Made by a program: the position numbers and the translations under genes | Notes under the pieces: generated by a model | Database searches by the model: none | The model's input: only the letters and a program-made list of their open reading frames with translations | Told to the model about the DNA's origin: nothing | Shown here: positions 16,748-25,680 of the stretch, one piece after another | Layout: every line of letters begins with the position of its first letter | Position numbering within the stretch: the first letter of the stretch is position 1 | From: Prolixibacteraceae bacterium | GTDB lineage: Bacteria > Bacteroidota > Bacteroidia > Bacteroidales > Prolixibacteraceae | Reading direction: 5' to 3' | Length of the DNA stretch: 64,000 nt | NCBI GenBank assembly: GCA_003506435.1 | Contig: DOAQ01000010.1 | Location: forward strand, 117,028-181,027

Positions 16748-18385
16748 GTGGACAAATCGAGACCCGACACACGGTTGATTCAATGGAGTATTGTTTTATT
16801 GTCGTTGGTGTATTTCAGCGGCTTGTTTATTCCTCTGACCGGCGATGCCGGAAAATATGCTGCCATCAGCCGGAATATTGTTGAATCAGGCGACTGGATT
16901 AACCTTCAAATACATCACCATCCATACGATCAGAAACCACATCTTATTTTTTGGCTGGGCGCATTGTTTTTTCAGTTGTTTGGCGTGTCAGCCGTTGTCT
17001 TCAAACTGCCGGTTTTGCTGTTTTCTGTGTTGGGTTTTTATTCCACCTACCGACTGGGACGTTTGTTGTACGACCGGCAAACCGGCCTGCTGGCGATGCT
17101 GATTTTGATGTCTTCCGAAATCTGGCTTCTTTTTTCAAACGATATCCATACCGATATTTTAATGGCATCGGCTACTGCTTTCGGTTTGTGGCAACTGCTT
17201 ACGTTTCTGAAAGAGAAAAAGAATATTCAGTTTGTACTTGGTTTTACCGGGATCGGACTGGCTGTTTTATCAAAAGGATTGATTGCTCTGGCAGTTCCTT
17301 CTCTTGCAATCGGAGGCCATTTGCTGGCCCGCAAACAATACCGCGAACTTTTTCACCCGCGATGGCTACTCGGAATTCCTATCCTGATGCTGTTTTTTCT
17401 TCCAACCATTATCGGAATATACGGACAGTTGGGATTCGAAGGCCTGCGCTTTTATTTCTGGGAAAACAATTTCGGGCGGATGAGCGGCGAATACAAGGGC
17501 AACAACAACGACCTGTTTTTTTATTTCCATACCGCGCTGTACATTTTGCTTCCCTGGTCGTTGTGGTTTTTTCTTTCGTTTTATCTTGAAGGAAAAGATT
17601 TGCTCGCCCGTAAATGGAAAGACCGCCCAAACAGCGATTTCATCCTGTTCAGCGGAATTGCTCTATTTTGGCTTATCATTTCGGTGGCAAGAGCAAAAGC
17701 GCCGCATTTCCTGCTGGTAATCAGCCCGCTTATCGCAATCGTAACAGCCGTGTGGCTGAACCGTATCTTTTCGTCGGAAGAATTTCTCCGGCTTCGGAAA
17801 GTCCTTACCATCCTGATATTGATCCTCGGTCCCGGGTTTGTAGTTTTTGCCGGGTTGGTTGCTTTTTTTCTTTTCCCTTCTTCCGCCTTGTTTTGGATTA
17901 TTTGGGGGCTTCTTGCCCTGATTTCCGTTTTTGTAATTCTGAAAACAGACTCGATTCTTCGTTTTGTACTGATTTCAGTGATTGGAATTTCGGCGATTAA
18001 TTTCTCATTTAACCTGGTACTTTTCCCTGGTATGTTCAGCTACCATTCAACCATTCCGGCCTGCAATACATTTAACAAACTGGCCGGTAACGACGATGTT
18101 TTGCATACCTGCAATTCCATTCACCGCGAATTGTTTTTTTACTGCAAAAAACCCGGATTTTATTTTGAGGACGCTGATCAACTTGCGGAAATCGTGAAAC
18201 AACCTCATACATGGTTATACATGGACGAAGTGGCATATCTTCAGTTAAAAACAAAAGGGATTGAGTTTGATGAGTTTTTTGTATTCAAACACAAAGAACT
18301 GACGCGACAGTCGATCCGGTTTCTGAACCCGAAAACCAGGGAAAAATCGCTGAAAAATATGTATTTGGTGAAAATCAGGAATTGA
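16748..18385 (+). CDS. GT39/ArnT-like membrane glycosyltransferase
   Basis: A 545-residue integral membrane protein with about ten or more hydrophobic helices. The N-terminal part shows the ArnT/PMT pattern: a first helix, then a loop with LTGDAGKYAAISRNI (acidic residue in the first periplasmic loop) and HHHPYDQKPHLIFWLGA. The family moves sugars from polyprenyl-phosphate donors to lipid A, proteins or other acceptors on the periplasmic side. The donor and acceptor are unknown. The start is a GTG at 16748; no upstream ATG in frame fits. It ends 6 bp before the convergent sugar-binding gene, with no obvious terminator between them. Confidence 0.85.
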   Translation: MDKSRPDTRLIQWSIVLLSLVYFSGLFIPLTGDAGKYAAISRNIVESGDWINLQIHHHPYDQKPHLIFWLGALFFQLFGVSAVVFKLPVLLFSVLGFYSTYRLGRLLYDRQTGLLAMLILMSSEIWLLFSNDIHTDILMASATAFGLWQLLTFLKEKKNIQFVLGFTGIGLAVLSKGLIALAVPSLAIGGHLLARKQYRELFHPRWLLGIPILMLFFLPTIIGIYGQLGFEGLRFYFWENNFGRMSGEYKGNNNDLFFYFHTALYILLPWSLWFFLSFYLEGKDLLARKWKDRPNSDFILFSGIALFWLIISVARAKAPHFLLVISPLIAIVTAVWLNRIFSSEEFLRLRKVLTILILILGPGFVVFAGLVAFFLFPSSALFWIIWGLLALISVFVILKTDSILRFVLISVIGISAINFSFNLVLFPGMFSYHSTIPACNTFNKLAGNDDVLHTCNSIHRELFFYCKKPGFYFEDADQLAEIVKQPHTWLYMDEVAYLQLKTKGIEFDEFFVFKHKELTRQSIRFLNPKTREKSLKNMYLVKIRN

Positions 18386-18391
18386 GTGTGA

Positions 18392-19369
18392 TCAGTATTT
18401 CCGTTTCGATTTCCAATATTCCCTGAACTTTTTCTGGGTGACAATGCCAACAGGGCCCTGTATAATTCCTCCCTCCCCATGTTCATCGTAAACTTTTATT
18501 TCGATACTGTTTTCACCGGCCTTCAAAACTTCCGGATGAATAAAATAATTCCGGAATTCACGATAATTTTCATCGCAAATACGGTCGAAATATTTACCGG
18601 TCGAACCAACATATTGCTTGTTGATATACACCCTGTCGATGTCGTCGATACGGCCAGCCAACAAAACCATTCGTTCGCCAACCAAGTGTTTTGGAACGGC
18701 AAAACGGGTGGCATAAACAGCATACCCATCGTAATCGAACCCCTGATTTTCCCACATTCCCGGTACAATAATCGGTTTTGCTTTCGAAGGGTCTGATTCC
18801 ATTCCGCGGTTCAGCATCCAGTTTCCGGAAAGGTCGATATCGAGATTTAGAGATTTTCCTTCAGAATAAATTTTCAGATCGCCGCCAACAATTCCACCTT
18901 CCAGTTGCGAATCGTAAACCCGTACCGCAATTACATTTTCTTTTCCGAAACGGAGAAACTTTCCGGGAAGCAGATACCGGCGCAATGCATTGTATGCTGT
19001 TGAGTAAGATGGCGGGAAACTGCCTGTTTGCCCGATTTTTTGCCCGTTGACAAAAACTTCATCAATGTCGTCGATGTAGCCCAGTTGCAACACCAAATCC
19101 TGTCCCTGAAAATCAGATCCGACCGTAATTGTTTTCCGGTACCAGGCCATTCCGTCATACCCCCGAAAACCTTGGTCTTCCCACGGTTTCGGTGCATTGA
19201 TTACAGCCCAGTCGGCATCGTTAAATGCAGGGTCCGCCCAATTTTTGTTGTCCCCAATTCTGAGTTTCCATTCCCCGTTCAAATTAATTTCCCCGGAAAA
19301 AGAAGACATATTGCCTGCAAACAACAGCACAACCCAAAAGAAGGCAATATTTCGTATCTGATTAATCAT
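18392..19369 (-). CDS. secreted protein of two tandem GH2-type sugar-binding jelly rolls
   Basis: A 325-residue protein with a signal peptide (AFFWVVLLFAGN). It consists of two copies of a galactose-binding-like domain, about residues 28-165 and 175-315. Each copy has the GH2 N-terminal pattern: LxGxWK/WM, then W...QGFxxYDG, then YIDDIDEVFVNG or RIDDIDRVYINK, then an AVRVYD/EIKVYD strand. No GH2 catalytic barrel follows. It is therefore probably a carbohydrate-binding or lectin-like exported protein rather than a hydrolase. It overlaps the upstream paralogue by 4 bp, which indicates translational coupling. The ligand is unknown. Confidence 0.8.
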   Translation of the reverse strand: MINQIRNIAFFWVVLLFAGNMSSFSGEINLNGEWKLRIGDNKNWADPAFNDADWAVINAPKPWEDQGFRGYDGMAWYRKTITVGSDFQGQDLVLQLGYIDDIDEVFVNGQKIGQTGSFPPSYSTAYNALRRYLLPGKFLRFGKENVIAVRVYDSQLEGGIVGGDLKIYSEGKSLNLDIDLSGNWMLNRGMESDPSKAKPIIVPGMWENQGFDYDGYAVYATRFAVPKHLVGERMVLLAGRIDDIDRVYINKQYVGSTGKYFDRICDENYREFRNYFIHPEVLKAGENSIEIKVYDEHGEGGIIQGPVGIVTQKKFREYWKSKRKY

Positions 19370-20421
19370 TCAAAAAGAAGCTTAAAAATAATTCGAAGAG
19401 GATTATCCTCTCCCGTTTCGTCTAAAATATTTTCCCTGAAACGCAACATCCTGTCGCGCGACAAAATTCCAACCGGACCTTCATAAATTCCGCCAACACC
19501 CATATTATCCATTACCTCAACGGCAATTACGTTTTTGTTTCTCAGCAAATCGTCCGGTATCCGGTAAATGCGGTAAAGCCGGTAAGCGTTACTTCTGTTA
19601 AAGCGGCTGTATTCGGTCATATCCTCAACCTGTCCGATGAGTTGTCCGTTCAGATAAACCCGGTCTGTATCATCAATTTTCCCCATTATCAGGTAATTCC
19701 CATTTTTTGTAAATTCTGCCGGTAAGTTAAATTGTTTCCGGTAATATCCGTATCCGTCGTAGTCTTCATATCCCTGCGATTCCCAACTTGCGGGTACATA
19801 AACGGTTTCCCAATGTTGATCGTCAAACGAAGGGTTTTTAAAATTCCAGTCCGTGTCGGTGGAAAATTTCCAGTCCCCGCTTAAATTAAATTCGAGAAAA
19901 CTTACATTCCTGTCAATATAAAAACCGATTTTATCACCCCTGATAAATCCTCCGCCTCTCGTCTCGTCGTACACCCGTACCGCAATCACATTTTCACCCG
20001 TATTAAGCAGATTCTTTGAAACACGATATTGTCGTTCGACTGAGTATGCAGTAACAAAATTAGGCGGAAATTTACCGGTTTGTCCGATTTTCTTGCCGTT
20101 CAAAAAAACCTCATCGACATCGTCAATCGAACCCAAAAGCAGGATGATATCCTGCTGGCTTGATATGGTTGGCATGGTGAATGTTCTTCGGTACCAGGCA
20201 TACCCGTTGTATCCCTGGTAATATCGTTCCCAATCGCCGGGAACGGGAAGTGCATCCCAGTCTCCGGTATTGGCAGAGGGTTGCGCCCAAAGCGGGTCGT
20301 CGCCCACTGTAAACGACCACATCCCGCGTAAATCAACCAGTTGCTTCCAGTCTGCCGCCTCCAGTCTGCAAAAACCGGAAGCAAGCAGCAGAAGAGTTAC
20401 TAATAGAATATTTCGATGCAT
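19366..20421 (-). CDS. secreted paralogue, two tandem GH2-type sugar-binding jelly rolls
   Basis: A 351-residue protein paralogous to the next gene downstream. I chose the ATG at 20421 because it starts a clear signal peptide (MHRNILLVTLLLLASGF). The longer frame to 20535 adds 38 residues without coding character. It has two jelly-roll modules, each with W...QGY/GYE..DGY, GSIDDVDEVFLNG or GKIDDTDRVYLNG, and a final AVRVYD or AVEVMD strand. As in its neighbour, no catalytic domain is present. Four related domains in two coupled genes suggest duplication both within and between genes. A surface glycan-binding function is an inference. Confidence 0.8.
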   Translation of the reverse strand: MHRNILLVTLLLLASGFCRLEAADWKQLVDLRGMWSFTVGDDPLWAQPSANTGDWDALPVPGDWERYYQGYNGYAWYRRTFTMPTISSQQDIILLLGSIDDVDEVFLNGKKIGQTGKFPPNFVTAYSVERQYRVSKNLLNTGENVIAVRVYDETRGGGFIRGDKIGFYIDRNVSFLEFNLSGDWKFSTDTDWNFKNPSFDDQHWETVYVPASWESQGYEDYDGYGYYRKQFNLPAEFTKNGNYLIMGKIDDTDRVYLNGQLIGQVEDMTEYSRFNRSNAYRLYRIYRIPDDLLRNKNVIAVEVMDNMGVGGIYEGPVGILSRDRMLRFRENILDETGEDNPLRIIFKLLFE

Positions 20422-20485
20422 TTCCAGGATATATGACGTTTCTAAAATTAAATAATTTGAAATAACCCGGGCATAAAAACCCGGA

Positions 20486-20869
20486 TTATTTTGTAATGTA
20501 CAATAAACGTAAATCAATGATAAACTTCTTTCCACACAAAAGAGGATCGGCTTTAATGGTATTTTTCAAAAACAAATCCTTAACGTATTCGGTACCCTGC
20601 CAGTTATCACATTTCGCCTGTAAAAGTTTCACCTGCTGAAAATCGTCAACAGCAACAACAACTGTTACTACTTCTTCAAGACGGTCGATGTTGTTTTCGT
20701 ATAAATAATTACCTAATTTTTTAAAGTCATTTTTGATGACCTTGTACAAGGTTTCATTCAGATTCTTTTTTGCATCGGCAAAAGAAGATGAGTTGGCAAC
20801 TGCTACATGGGCAATGATTGCAAAGAGAGCAATAAGACAAATGATTTTAAAAATTTTAATTGTTTTCAT
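20486..20869 (-). CDS. small secreted protein (TonB-C-like fold suspected)
   Basis: A 127-residue protein starting at ATG 20869, which begins a signal peptide (IFKIICLIALFAIIAHVAVA). The longer frame to 20911 adds 14 unlikely residues. The mature part has the pattern LYKVIKNDFKKLGNYLYENN...EEVVTVVVAVDDFQQV...CDNWQGTEYVKDLFLKN. That order resembles the alpha-beta-beta-alpha layout of TonB C-terminal-like proteins, without a TonB anchor. The assignment is tentative. Two cysteines may form a disulfide. The gene is preceded by a TAGATTTG -7 element and two pairs of 11-bp-spaced TGTCA repeats. It sits directly downstream of a two-component system, so it is probably that system's target. Confidence 0.7.
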   Translation of the reverse strand: MKTIKIFKIICLIALFAIIAHVAVANSSSFADAKKNLNETLYKVIKNDFKKLGNYLYENNIDRLEEVVTVVVAVDDFQQVKLLQAKCDNWQGTEYVKDLFLKNTIKADPLLCGKKFIIDLRLLYITK

Positions 20870-20915
20870 GACTGTACTGTTTTTTCTGATTAATTGTTTA
20901 ATTGTTTTCACAGTA

Positions 20916-20923
20916 CAAATCTA
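20916..20923 (-). promoter_or_regulatory. -7 element TAGATTTG for the small secreted protein
   Basis: A perfect TAnnTTTG on the minus strand, 47-54 nt upstream of the ATG at 20869. A TTGACA-like segment lies 20 nt further upstream and is part of the repeated operator. Confidence 0.6.
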
Positions 20924-20943
20924 GGGTGGACATGTAACACGGC

Positions 20944-20991
20944 TGTCAAATCCCTGTCACAAATAAACACAAGTTGTCACAGGATTGTCAC
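20944..20991 (-). promoter_or_regulatory. candidate response-regulator operator: TGTCA direct repeats at 11-bp pitch
   Basis: On the plus strand TGTCA occurs at 20944, 20955, 20975 and 20986. This is two pairs, each at an exact 11-bp spacing, and three of the four read TGTCAC. OmpR/PhoB-family regulators bind 11-bp direct repeats. The sites lie just upstream of the -7 element of the small secreted protein and beside an OmpR-type regulator gene. Confidence 0.6.
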
Positions 20992-21011
20992 AGATTGAAT
21001 GATGAATGCAG

Positions 21012-21695
21012 CTATAAAACCAATTTATAGCCGATACCGTGGACAGTAATAATATGCTGGGTCGCAGGAGTGTCGATTTTCGAGCGCAGCCGGAGGATGA
21101 AATTATCGATGGTGCGGGCCGTTGGCTGGTAGTCGAGCCCCCAGACGGCATCAAGCAGATCGTCGCGCGACACGATACGGCCTGCATTCTTATATAAATA
21201 ATGAAGGATTTCAAATTCTTTGTGCGACATTTTTACCTGTTCGTTTCCTGAAAGAGCATCAAAGTCGTCGAACGAAACCGACAACAGGCCGATGGTTACA
21301 TACGAAGACTGGTCGGCCTGATTTCCTTTTCTGGCAGTCCGCCGGAGAATGGCTTTGATACGCGCCAGAAGTTCTCTCAGGCTGAACGGTTTGGTAATGT
21401 AATCGTCGGCGCCCAATTCCAATCCAAGCACTTTGTCGAGTTCTTCGCTACGGGCCGTGAGCATGATGATGGGCACCTCAATACCTTTTTTACGCGCCTG
21501 TTTACAGATTTCCAAACCCGACATTCCGGGTAACATCACATCCAATAAAACCAGATTGAACTCTTCGTTGCTGATCTTTCGGAAACCATCTGTTCCATTA
21601 TCGGCAGTTTCCACTTCGTACCCTTCAAATTCAAGGTTGTCACGTAAACCCGTCAGGATCGGCTGCTCGTCTTCAACAATAAGAATTTTAGTCAT
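21012..21695 (-). CDS. OmpR-family response regulator
   Basis: A 227-residue two-domain regulator. The receiver domain (1-115) has the acidic pair in VEDE, the phospho-acceptor D52 in LLDVMLPG and the conserved K in ITKPFS. The C-terminal winged helix (about 130-227) has the SHKEFEILHYLY and TIDNFILRLRSKI segments. It overlaps the sensor kinase gene by 8 nt (ATGAC shared), a standard coupled pair. It likely binds the TGTCA repeats at 20944-20991 and controls the adjacent small secreted protein, and possibly itself. The stimulus is unknown. Confidence 0.93.
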   Translation of the reverse strand: MTKILIVEDEQPILTGLRDNLEFEGYEVETADNGTDGFRKISNEEFNLVLLDVMLPGMSGLEICKQARKKGIEVPIIMLTARSEELDKVLGLELGADDYITKPFSLRELLARIKAILRRTARKGNQADQSSYVTIGLLSVSFDDFDALSGNEQVKMSHKEFEILHYLYKNAGRIVSRDDLLDAVWGLDYQPTARTIDNFILRLRSKIDTPATQHIITVHGIGYKLVL

Positions 21696-23232
21696 GACAC
21701 TCGTCTTTATACGTTTTGAATTTCAGGCGGAAACAACTTCCTTCTCCTAACTTGCTTTGAACGGAAACTGTTGCCTTGTGCGCTTTCAGTATCTGGCTGA
21801 CAATATTCAGTCCCAAGCCCGAACCCTGCGCGTGAAGCGCCAGATCGCCTTTGGTAACCCGGTAAAATTTATCGAAAATATGTTTTTTGTCTTTCGCCGA
21901 AATCCCGATCCCGTTGTCTTCCACTTCAATCTGAACTTCATTTTTTGCCTGAATGGTCCGGACAATTACCTTGGCGCCTTCGTTTTTTCCGTATTTCACC
22001 GCATTGTCAACCAAATTGACCAACACTTCAGTGAGTCCGTTCCGATCGGCCAATACGGGAGAAAGCTGCGGTTCCGGCTGAAAAGAACAGTCAATATTTT
22101 TTTTCTGAAAACGTGCTTCAAACGATTTCAATACTTCCTGAATAATATGATTTACGTCAACCGCCTCAAATGTGTATTCCCGCTTGTTCTTTTCCATCCT
22201 CGAAAAACTCAGAATACGGTTGACCATCTCACTCAGACGCTGTGTTTCGGTATGAATTGTTTTCAGGTATTCGTCTTTGCGCTCCTCCGTTTTTACGCGT
22301 TTCAAGAGCAGTGTTTCGGCATACATACTAATGGAAGCAAGCGGAGTGCGTATCTCGTGCGAAACATTCGAAACAAATTCCGATTTCATTTCGGCCAGCC
22401 GGATTTCGTTGCGAATGCTGCGGAAAAGGAAAAAAGCGCCTCCAACAACCACCAGCAAGAGTCCCCAAAGCACATAATTCTGCTTCCGGTGACGTTCGAT
22501 CACCATCTCGTTCAGCGTCTTTGTAATCAACCGGATACCCAGCTCGTATCCGGGCAGGTACCAAAGTTCAGTTTTTTGCAGCGTCCCCAATTCGGCAGGT
22601 GCTTCACCTGTTGAAAACACAATGGAATCGTTTGCCGTTTGGGTAATCTGAAAATAAAACATTTCCTGTGCTACCTGCTGTATCTGCGGCCTCATTTGTT
22701 GCTGAATAAAAAGCCGGGGATCAACAATTATCTGAATCAAAATGAACTTTTCGGAATGAAACGCAAGAAAATACACGATCAGTTTGTCCTTGTACACGAC
22801 GGACTCAATTTTTTGGTAATTATCACCCAGATACCCCTTGAGTTCGTCAATTTTTGATTTTGAAGGAAGAGGAAATTCACCCGCTGAATCCTGCCGGAGG
22901 CTGTATCCGGCAAGATATTCCTGTTTACCGGCATCAAAAAAAATGAGTTTTTCAACCGCAGTGTTGTTTTCGAGCAGGCGGTTGGCAATATCATGCATCA
23001 GTTCGCTGTTGCTTTCAACCGGAACGGAAAGCTGGTTGCTCCATTGCTTAACGATATTTTCAGAATGCTGGTTGACGGAAAAAAGAATGGATTCGAGTTG
23101 CTTGCTAAAAACCTCCTCTACTATTTTTTCGTTTTTGCTAAGTGAAACAAGCTGATCGGAAATGTAGAAAAATACCGGTAACAAAACCACTACCAGCAAA
23201 ACGACAACTATTTTGGTTACCGATCTTTTCAT
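21688..23232 (-). CDS. sensor histidine kinase
   Basis: A 514-residue membrane kinase. TM1 is at about residues 7-26, a periplasmic sensor domain of about 210 residues follows, and TM2 is near 243-262. The dimerisation/phosphotransfer helix carries H292 in SNVSHEIRTPL. The ATPase domain has N (LVNLVDNAVKYG), G1 (VEDNGIGI), F (IFDKFYRV) and G2 (GSGLGLNI) boxes. There is no HAMP domain of normal length. It phosphorylates the overlapping OmpR-family regulator. The sensor domain has no family that I recognise. It is the first gene of a two-gene operon, downstream of an isomerase gene with its own terminator. Confidence 0.93.
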   Translation of the reverse strand: MKRSVTKIVVVLLVVVLLPVFFYISDQLVSLSKNEKIVEEVFSKQLESILFSVNQHSENIVKQWSNQLSVPVESNSELMHDIANRLLENNTAVEKLIFFDAGKQEYLAGYSLRQDSAGEFPLPSKSKIDELKGYLGDNYQKIESVVYKDKLIVYFLAFHSEKFILIQIIVDPRLFIQQQMRPQIQQVAQEMFYFQITQTANDSIVFSTGEAPAELGTLQKTELWYLPGYELGIRLITKTLNEMVIERHRKQNYVLWGLLLVVVGGAFFLFRSIRNEIRLAEMKSEFVSNVSHEIRTPLASISMYAETLLLKRVKTEERKDEYLKTIHTETQRLSEMVNRILSFSRMEKNKREYTFEAVDVNHIIQEVLKSFEARFQKKNIDCSFQPEPQLSPVLADRNGLTEVLVNLVDNAVKYGKNEGAKVIVRTIQAKNEVQIEVEDNGIGISAKDKKHIFDKFYRVTKGDLALHAQGSGLGLNIVSQILKAHKATVSVQSKLGEGSCFRLKFKTYKDECHD

Positions 23233-23285
23233 TTCCCAGTTTAAAGAAATCGTATAAAGTTATCAATAATCTTAAAATCACCTGT

Positions 23286-23313
23286 AAAAAAAGCCCCACT
23301 TTGTGAGGCCCTT
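23286..23313 (-). terminator. terminator after the Tat-exported isomerase gene
   Basis: On the minus strand GCCTCAC and GTGGGGC (one mismatch) flank a 3-nt loop and are followed by seven T residues, between the isomerase stop at 23359 and the kinase gene. Confidence 0.65.
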
Positions 23314-23358
23314 TGTCGCTATCCATGATTTACGAAGTTTAACTATCACAAATCGGTT

Positions 23359-24282
23359 TTAAAAGCTATCGGCAGCACGGTACGCAGCAATCAATGCCTG
23401 TTCGCCTTCCTTACCTTTGATGCTTTTCCCGTGTTCGGCACACAAAACACCATCGTATCCTTTGTCGTAAATGTGTTTGAAAACGTTTTTGTAATTGATC
23501 TCGCCGGTTCCCGGTTCGTTGCGGCCAGGGTTGTCGCCGATATGGAAAGCGCCGATGTATTTCCATGCCTTATCTATATTCGGAATCAGGTTTCCTTCGG
23601 TAATCTGCTGATGATAAATGTCGTTCACAATTTTGCATGCCGGATGGTCCACTGCTTCGCAGATCATGTGCGCCTGCGGAATTTTGGTCAGGAACAGTCC
23701 GGGGTGGTTCGTCCATGCGTTCAGCGGTTCCAGCACCAGTTGCAATCCGCTTTTTTCGACTATTTCGCAACACATGCGCAAGTTGTCAATCACATTGGCA
23801 GTCTGGTAGTCCCATTCCAAACCTTCGTCGAAACGTCCGGGAACCACCAGCGCACATTTTACACCCGTGCGTTTGGCCACGTCAATGCCTTCCTGCATTT
23901 TCTTTTTCAGCATTTCCTTTATTTCGGCATCCTGTGTCACAAACGATTTCACTTTAAAATCGGCATACAAAACAAAGGGGCCCAAATCCATGTCGCGTTT
24001 GGCCAGTTCACTGGCTATTTTTTCCTGAAGTGCAGGTTCTTTGCCCATCAGTCCGTTGTCAAAAATAGCCCGGAAACCCTGATCGGAAATAAATTTGATG
24101 TTGTCAATCGGGTCTTTTCCTGCATGCTCACCGAAGGTTCCCAGATGGGGCGCATATTTTAATTTGAATTTAGCGCTGTTCGACGAAACGCTTTCTCCTG
24201 CAAGCAGTGTATTTGCTCCGGCAAAACCGCTAAGGGCAAGGCCGCTAAAAGCCGTGTTTCTGAAAAAATCTCTTCTCTTCAT
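23359..24282 (-). CDS. TIM-barrel sugar isomerase (hydroxypyruvate isomerase-like), Tat-exported
   Basis: A 307-residue AP-endonuclease-2-like TIM barrel. The N-terminus MKRRDFFRNTAFSGLALSG is a twin-arginine signal, although it reads KRRDFF. The barrel includes VVPGRFDE, LEPLNAW (metal-ligand Glu), IVNDIYHQQ and GAFHIGDNPGR, the hydroxypyruvate isomerase-like pattern, and a final CAEHG. The family isomerises hydroxypyruvate or keto-sugars using a divalent metal ion. Periplasmic forms are common in Bacteroidota, but their substrates are mostly unknown. It diverges from a Gfo/Idh/MocA gene over 228 bp, suggesting joint control of a small sugar pathway. Confidence 0.85.
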   Translation of the reverse strand: MKRRDFFRNTAFSGLALSGFAGANTLLAGESVSSNSAKFKLKYAPHLGTFGEHAGKDPIDNIKFISDQGFRAIFDNGLMGKEPALQEKIASELAKRDMDLGPFVLYADFKVKSFVTQDAEIKEMLKKKMQEGIDVAKRTGVKCALVVPGRFDEGLEWDYQTANVIDNLRMCCEIVEKSGLQLVLEPLNAWTNHPGLFLTKIPQAHMICEAVDHPACKIVNDIYHQQITEGNLIPNIDKAWKYIGAFHIGDNPGRNEPGTGEINYKNVFKHIYDKGYDGVLCAEHGKSIKGKEGEQALIAAYRAADSF

Positions 24283-24459
24283 TATTTTGTTGGGTTAAGT
24301 TTAATTTCGGATAAAAATAAGGAATTGAATTTTCCCTGCAAAGGGACATCTCAATTTTTCCGGGTGATACGATTTCCAATCCATTTTAATTGGAGATTGA
24401 GAATCTTAGCACCCGGATACGAAAAAGTTTTCTAATTTTACGTTCTTACTAAACAAAGG

Positions 24460-24470
24460 GAGGTCACCTC
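24460..24470. promoter_or_regulatory. perfect 11-nt palindrome in the divergent sugar promoter region
   Basis: GAGGTCACCTC lies 41 nt upstream of the ATG at 24511, in the region between divergent isomerase and oxidoreductase genes. It could be a repressor site. No regulator gene is adjacent. Confidence 0.3.
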
Positions 24471-24510
24471 AAGTGAAACCCTCACATATAATGTAACCAA
24501 TTAACCCAAA

Positions 24511-25671
24511 ATGAACATGAATAGAAAATTACGCATGGGCATGGTTGGAGGTGGAAGCGACGCATTTATCGGCGCCATCCACCGGCTTGCTGCCCTGATG
24601 GACAATCAAATCGAACTTGTTTGCGGATGTTTCAGCGTGAACCCTGAAATTTCCATTTCTTCCGGAAAATCCTATTTCCTCCCCGACAATCGTGTTTACA
24701 AAACCTATCAGGAAATGTTTGCCAATGAAGTCAAACTTCCGGAAAGCGAACGCATGGATTTTGTTACAATCGTAACACCCAATTTTGCCCATTTTGCACC
24801 GGCAGTGATGGCTTTGGAAAACGGCTTCCACGTGGTGATTGACAAACCCATCACATTTACGCTGGACGAAGCGCTTCAGCTTCAGGAAAAACTTCAGGAA
24901 ACAGGAATGACTTTGGCGCTCACGCATACTTACTCAGGTTATCCGGCTGTAAAACATGCCCGGCAAATGGTTGCCAAAGGCGACCTTGGGAAAATCAGGA
25001 AAGTGTTTGTGGAATATCCGCAAGGCTGGCTTGCGTCGAAAGTGGAAGACTCCGGAAACGCGCAGGCTTCATGGCGCACCGACCCAAAACGTTCGGGGAA
25101 AGCCGGTTGTATGGGCGACATCGGTACCCATGCACATCATCTGGCAGAATACATTACCGGCCTGAAAACCACTGAAATTTGCGCCGAGCTGAACGTTTTT
25201 GTCCCCGGTCGTCTGCTTGATGATGATGGCGCTGTGTTAATGCGTTTCAACAATGGTGCGAGGGGTGTTTTAATCGCCTCGCAAATATGTACAGGCGTGG
25301 AAAATGCACTGAGGATACGTGTATTTGGAGAAAAAGGAGGCCTTGAATGGGCACAGGAAGAACCCAATTCGTTACTTGTAAGATGGGCAAACCGTCCGAC
25401 AGAAATAATTCGTACCGGAACCGGCAACCATTATTCACTGGGAACTTTCAATACCCGCACTCCGGGTGGACACCCGGAAGGGTATCTCGAAGCATTTGCC
25501 AATATTTACCGCAATTTTTCACTTACTGTCCGCGCCCGGATGAACGGAGAAGAACCCAAAGCAGAATGGCTCGATTTCCCGGGAGTTGAAGACGGAATCC
25601 GGGGAATGCAGTTCATCGACAAAGTAGTTGAGGCTGGCTACAACGATAATGTAAAATGGGTTAAATTCTAG
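24511..25671 (+). CDS. Gfo/Idh/MocA-family oxidoreductase, cytoplasmic
   Basis: A 386-residue NAD(P)-dependent oxidoreductase without a signal peptide. The Rossmann motif is GMVGGGSDAFIG at about residues 10-21. The DKP motif (HVVIDKPITF) takes the place of EKP. A GDIGTHAHHLAEY segment near residue 205 supplies the family's active-site histidine region. It likely oxidises or epimerises a sugar or inositol derivative. It is followed after 74 bp by a TIM-barrel isomerase in the same direction, with a perfect hairpin between them. The pairing of an oxidoreductase and an isomerase is typical of inositol-like or rare-sugar catabolism. Confidence 0.88.
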   Translation: MNMNRKLRMGMVGGGSDAFIGAIHRLAALMDNQIELVCGCFSVNPEISISSGKSYFLPDNRVYKTYQEMFANEVKLPESERMDFVTIVTPNFAHFAPAVMALENGFHVVIDKPITFTLDEALQLQEKLQETGMTLALTHTYSGYPAVKHARQMVAKGDLGKIRKVFVEYPQGWLASKVEDSGNAQASWRTDPKRSGKAGCMGDIGTHAHHLAEYITGLKTTEICAELNVFVPGRLLDDDGAVLMRFNNGARGVLIASQICTGVENALRIRVFGEKGGLEWAQEEPNSLLVRWANRPTEIIRTGTGNHYSLGTFNTRTPGGHPEGYLEAFANIYRNFSLTVRARMNGEEPKAEWLDFPGVEDGIRGMQFIDKVVEAGYNDNVKWVKF

Positions 25672-25680
25672 ATATCTTTT

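Noticed and set aside
18392..20421. Beta-galactosidases
   Set aside because: Only the sugar-binding jelly rolls of GH2 enzymes are present; the catalytic TIM barrel and its acid/base motif are absent.
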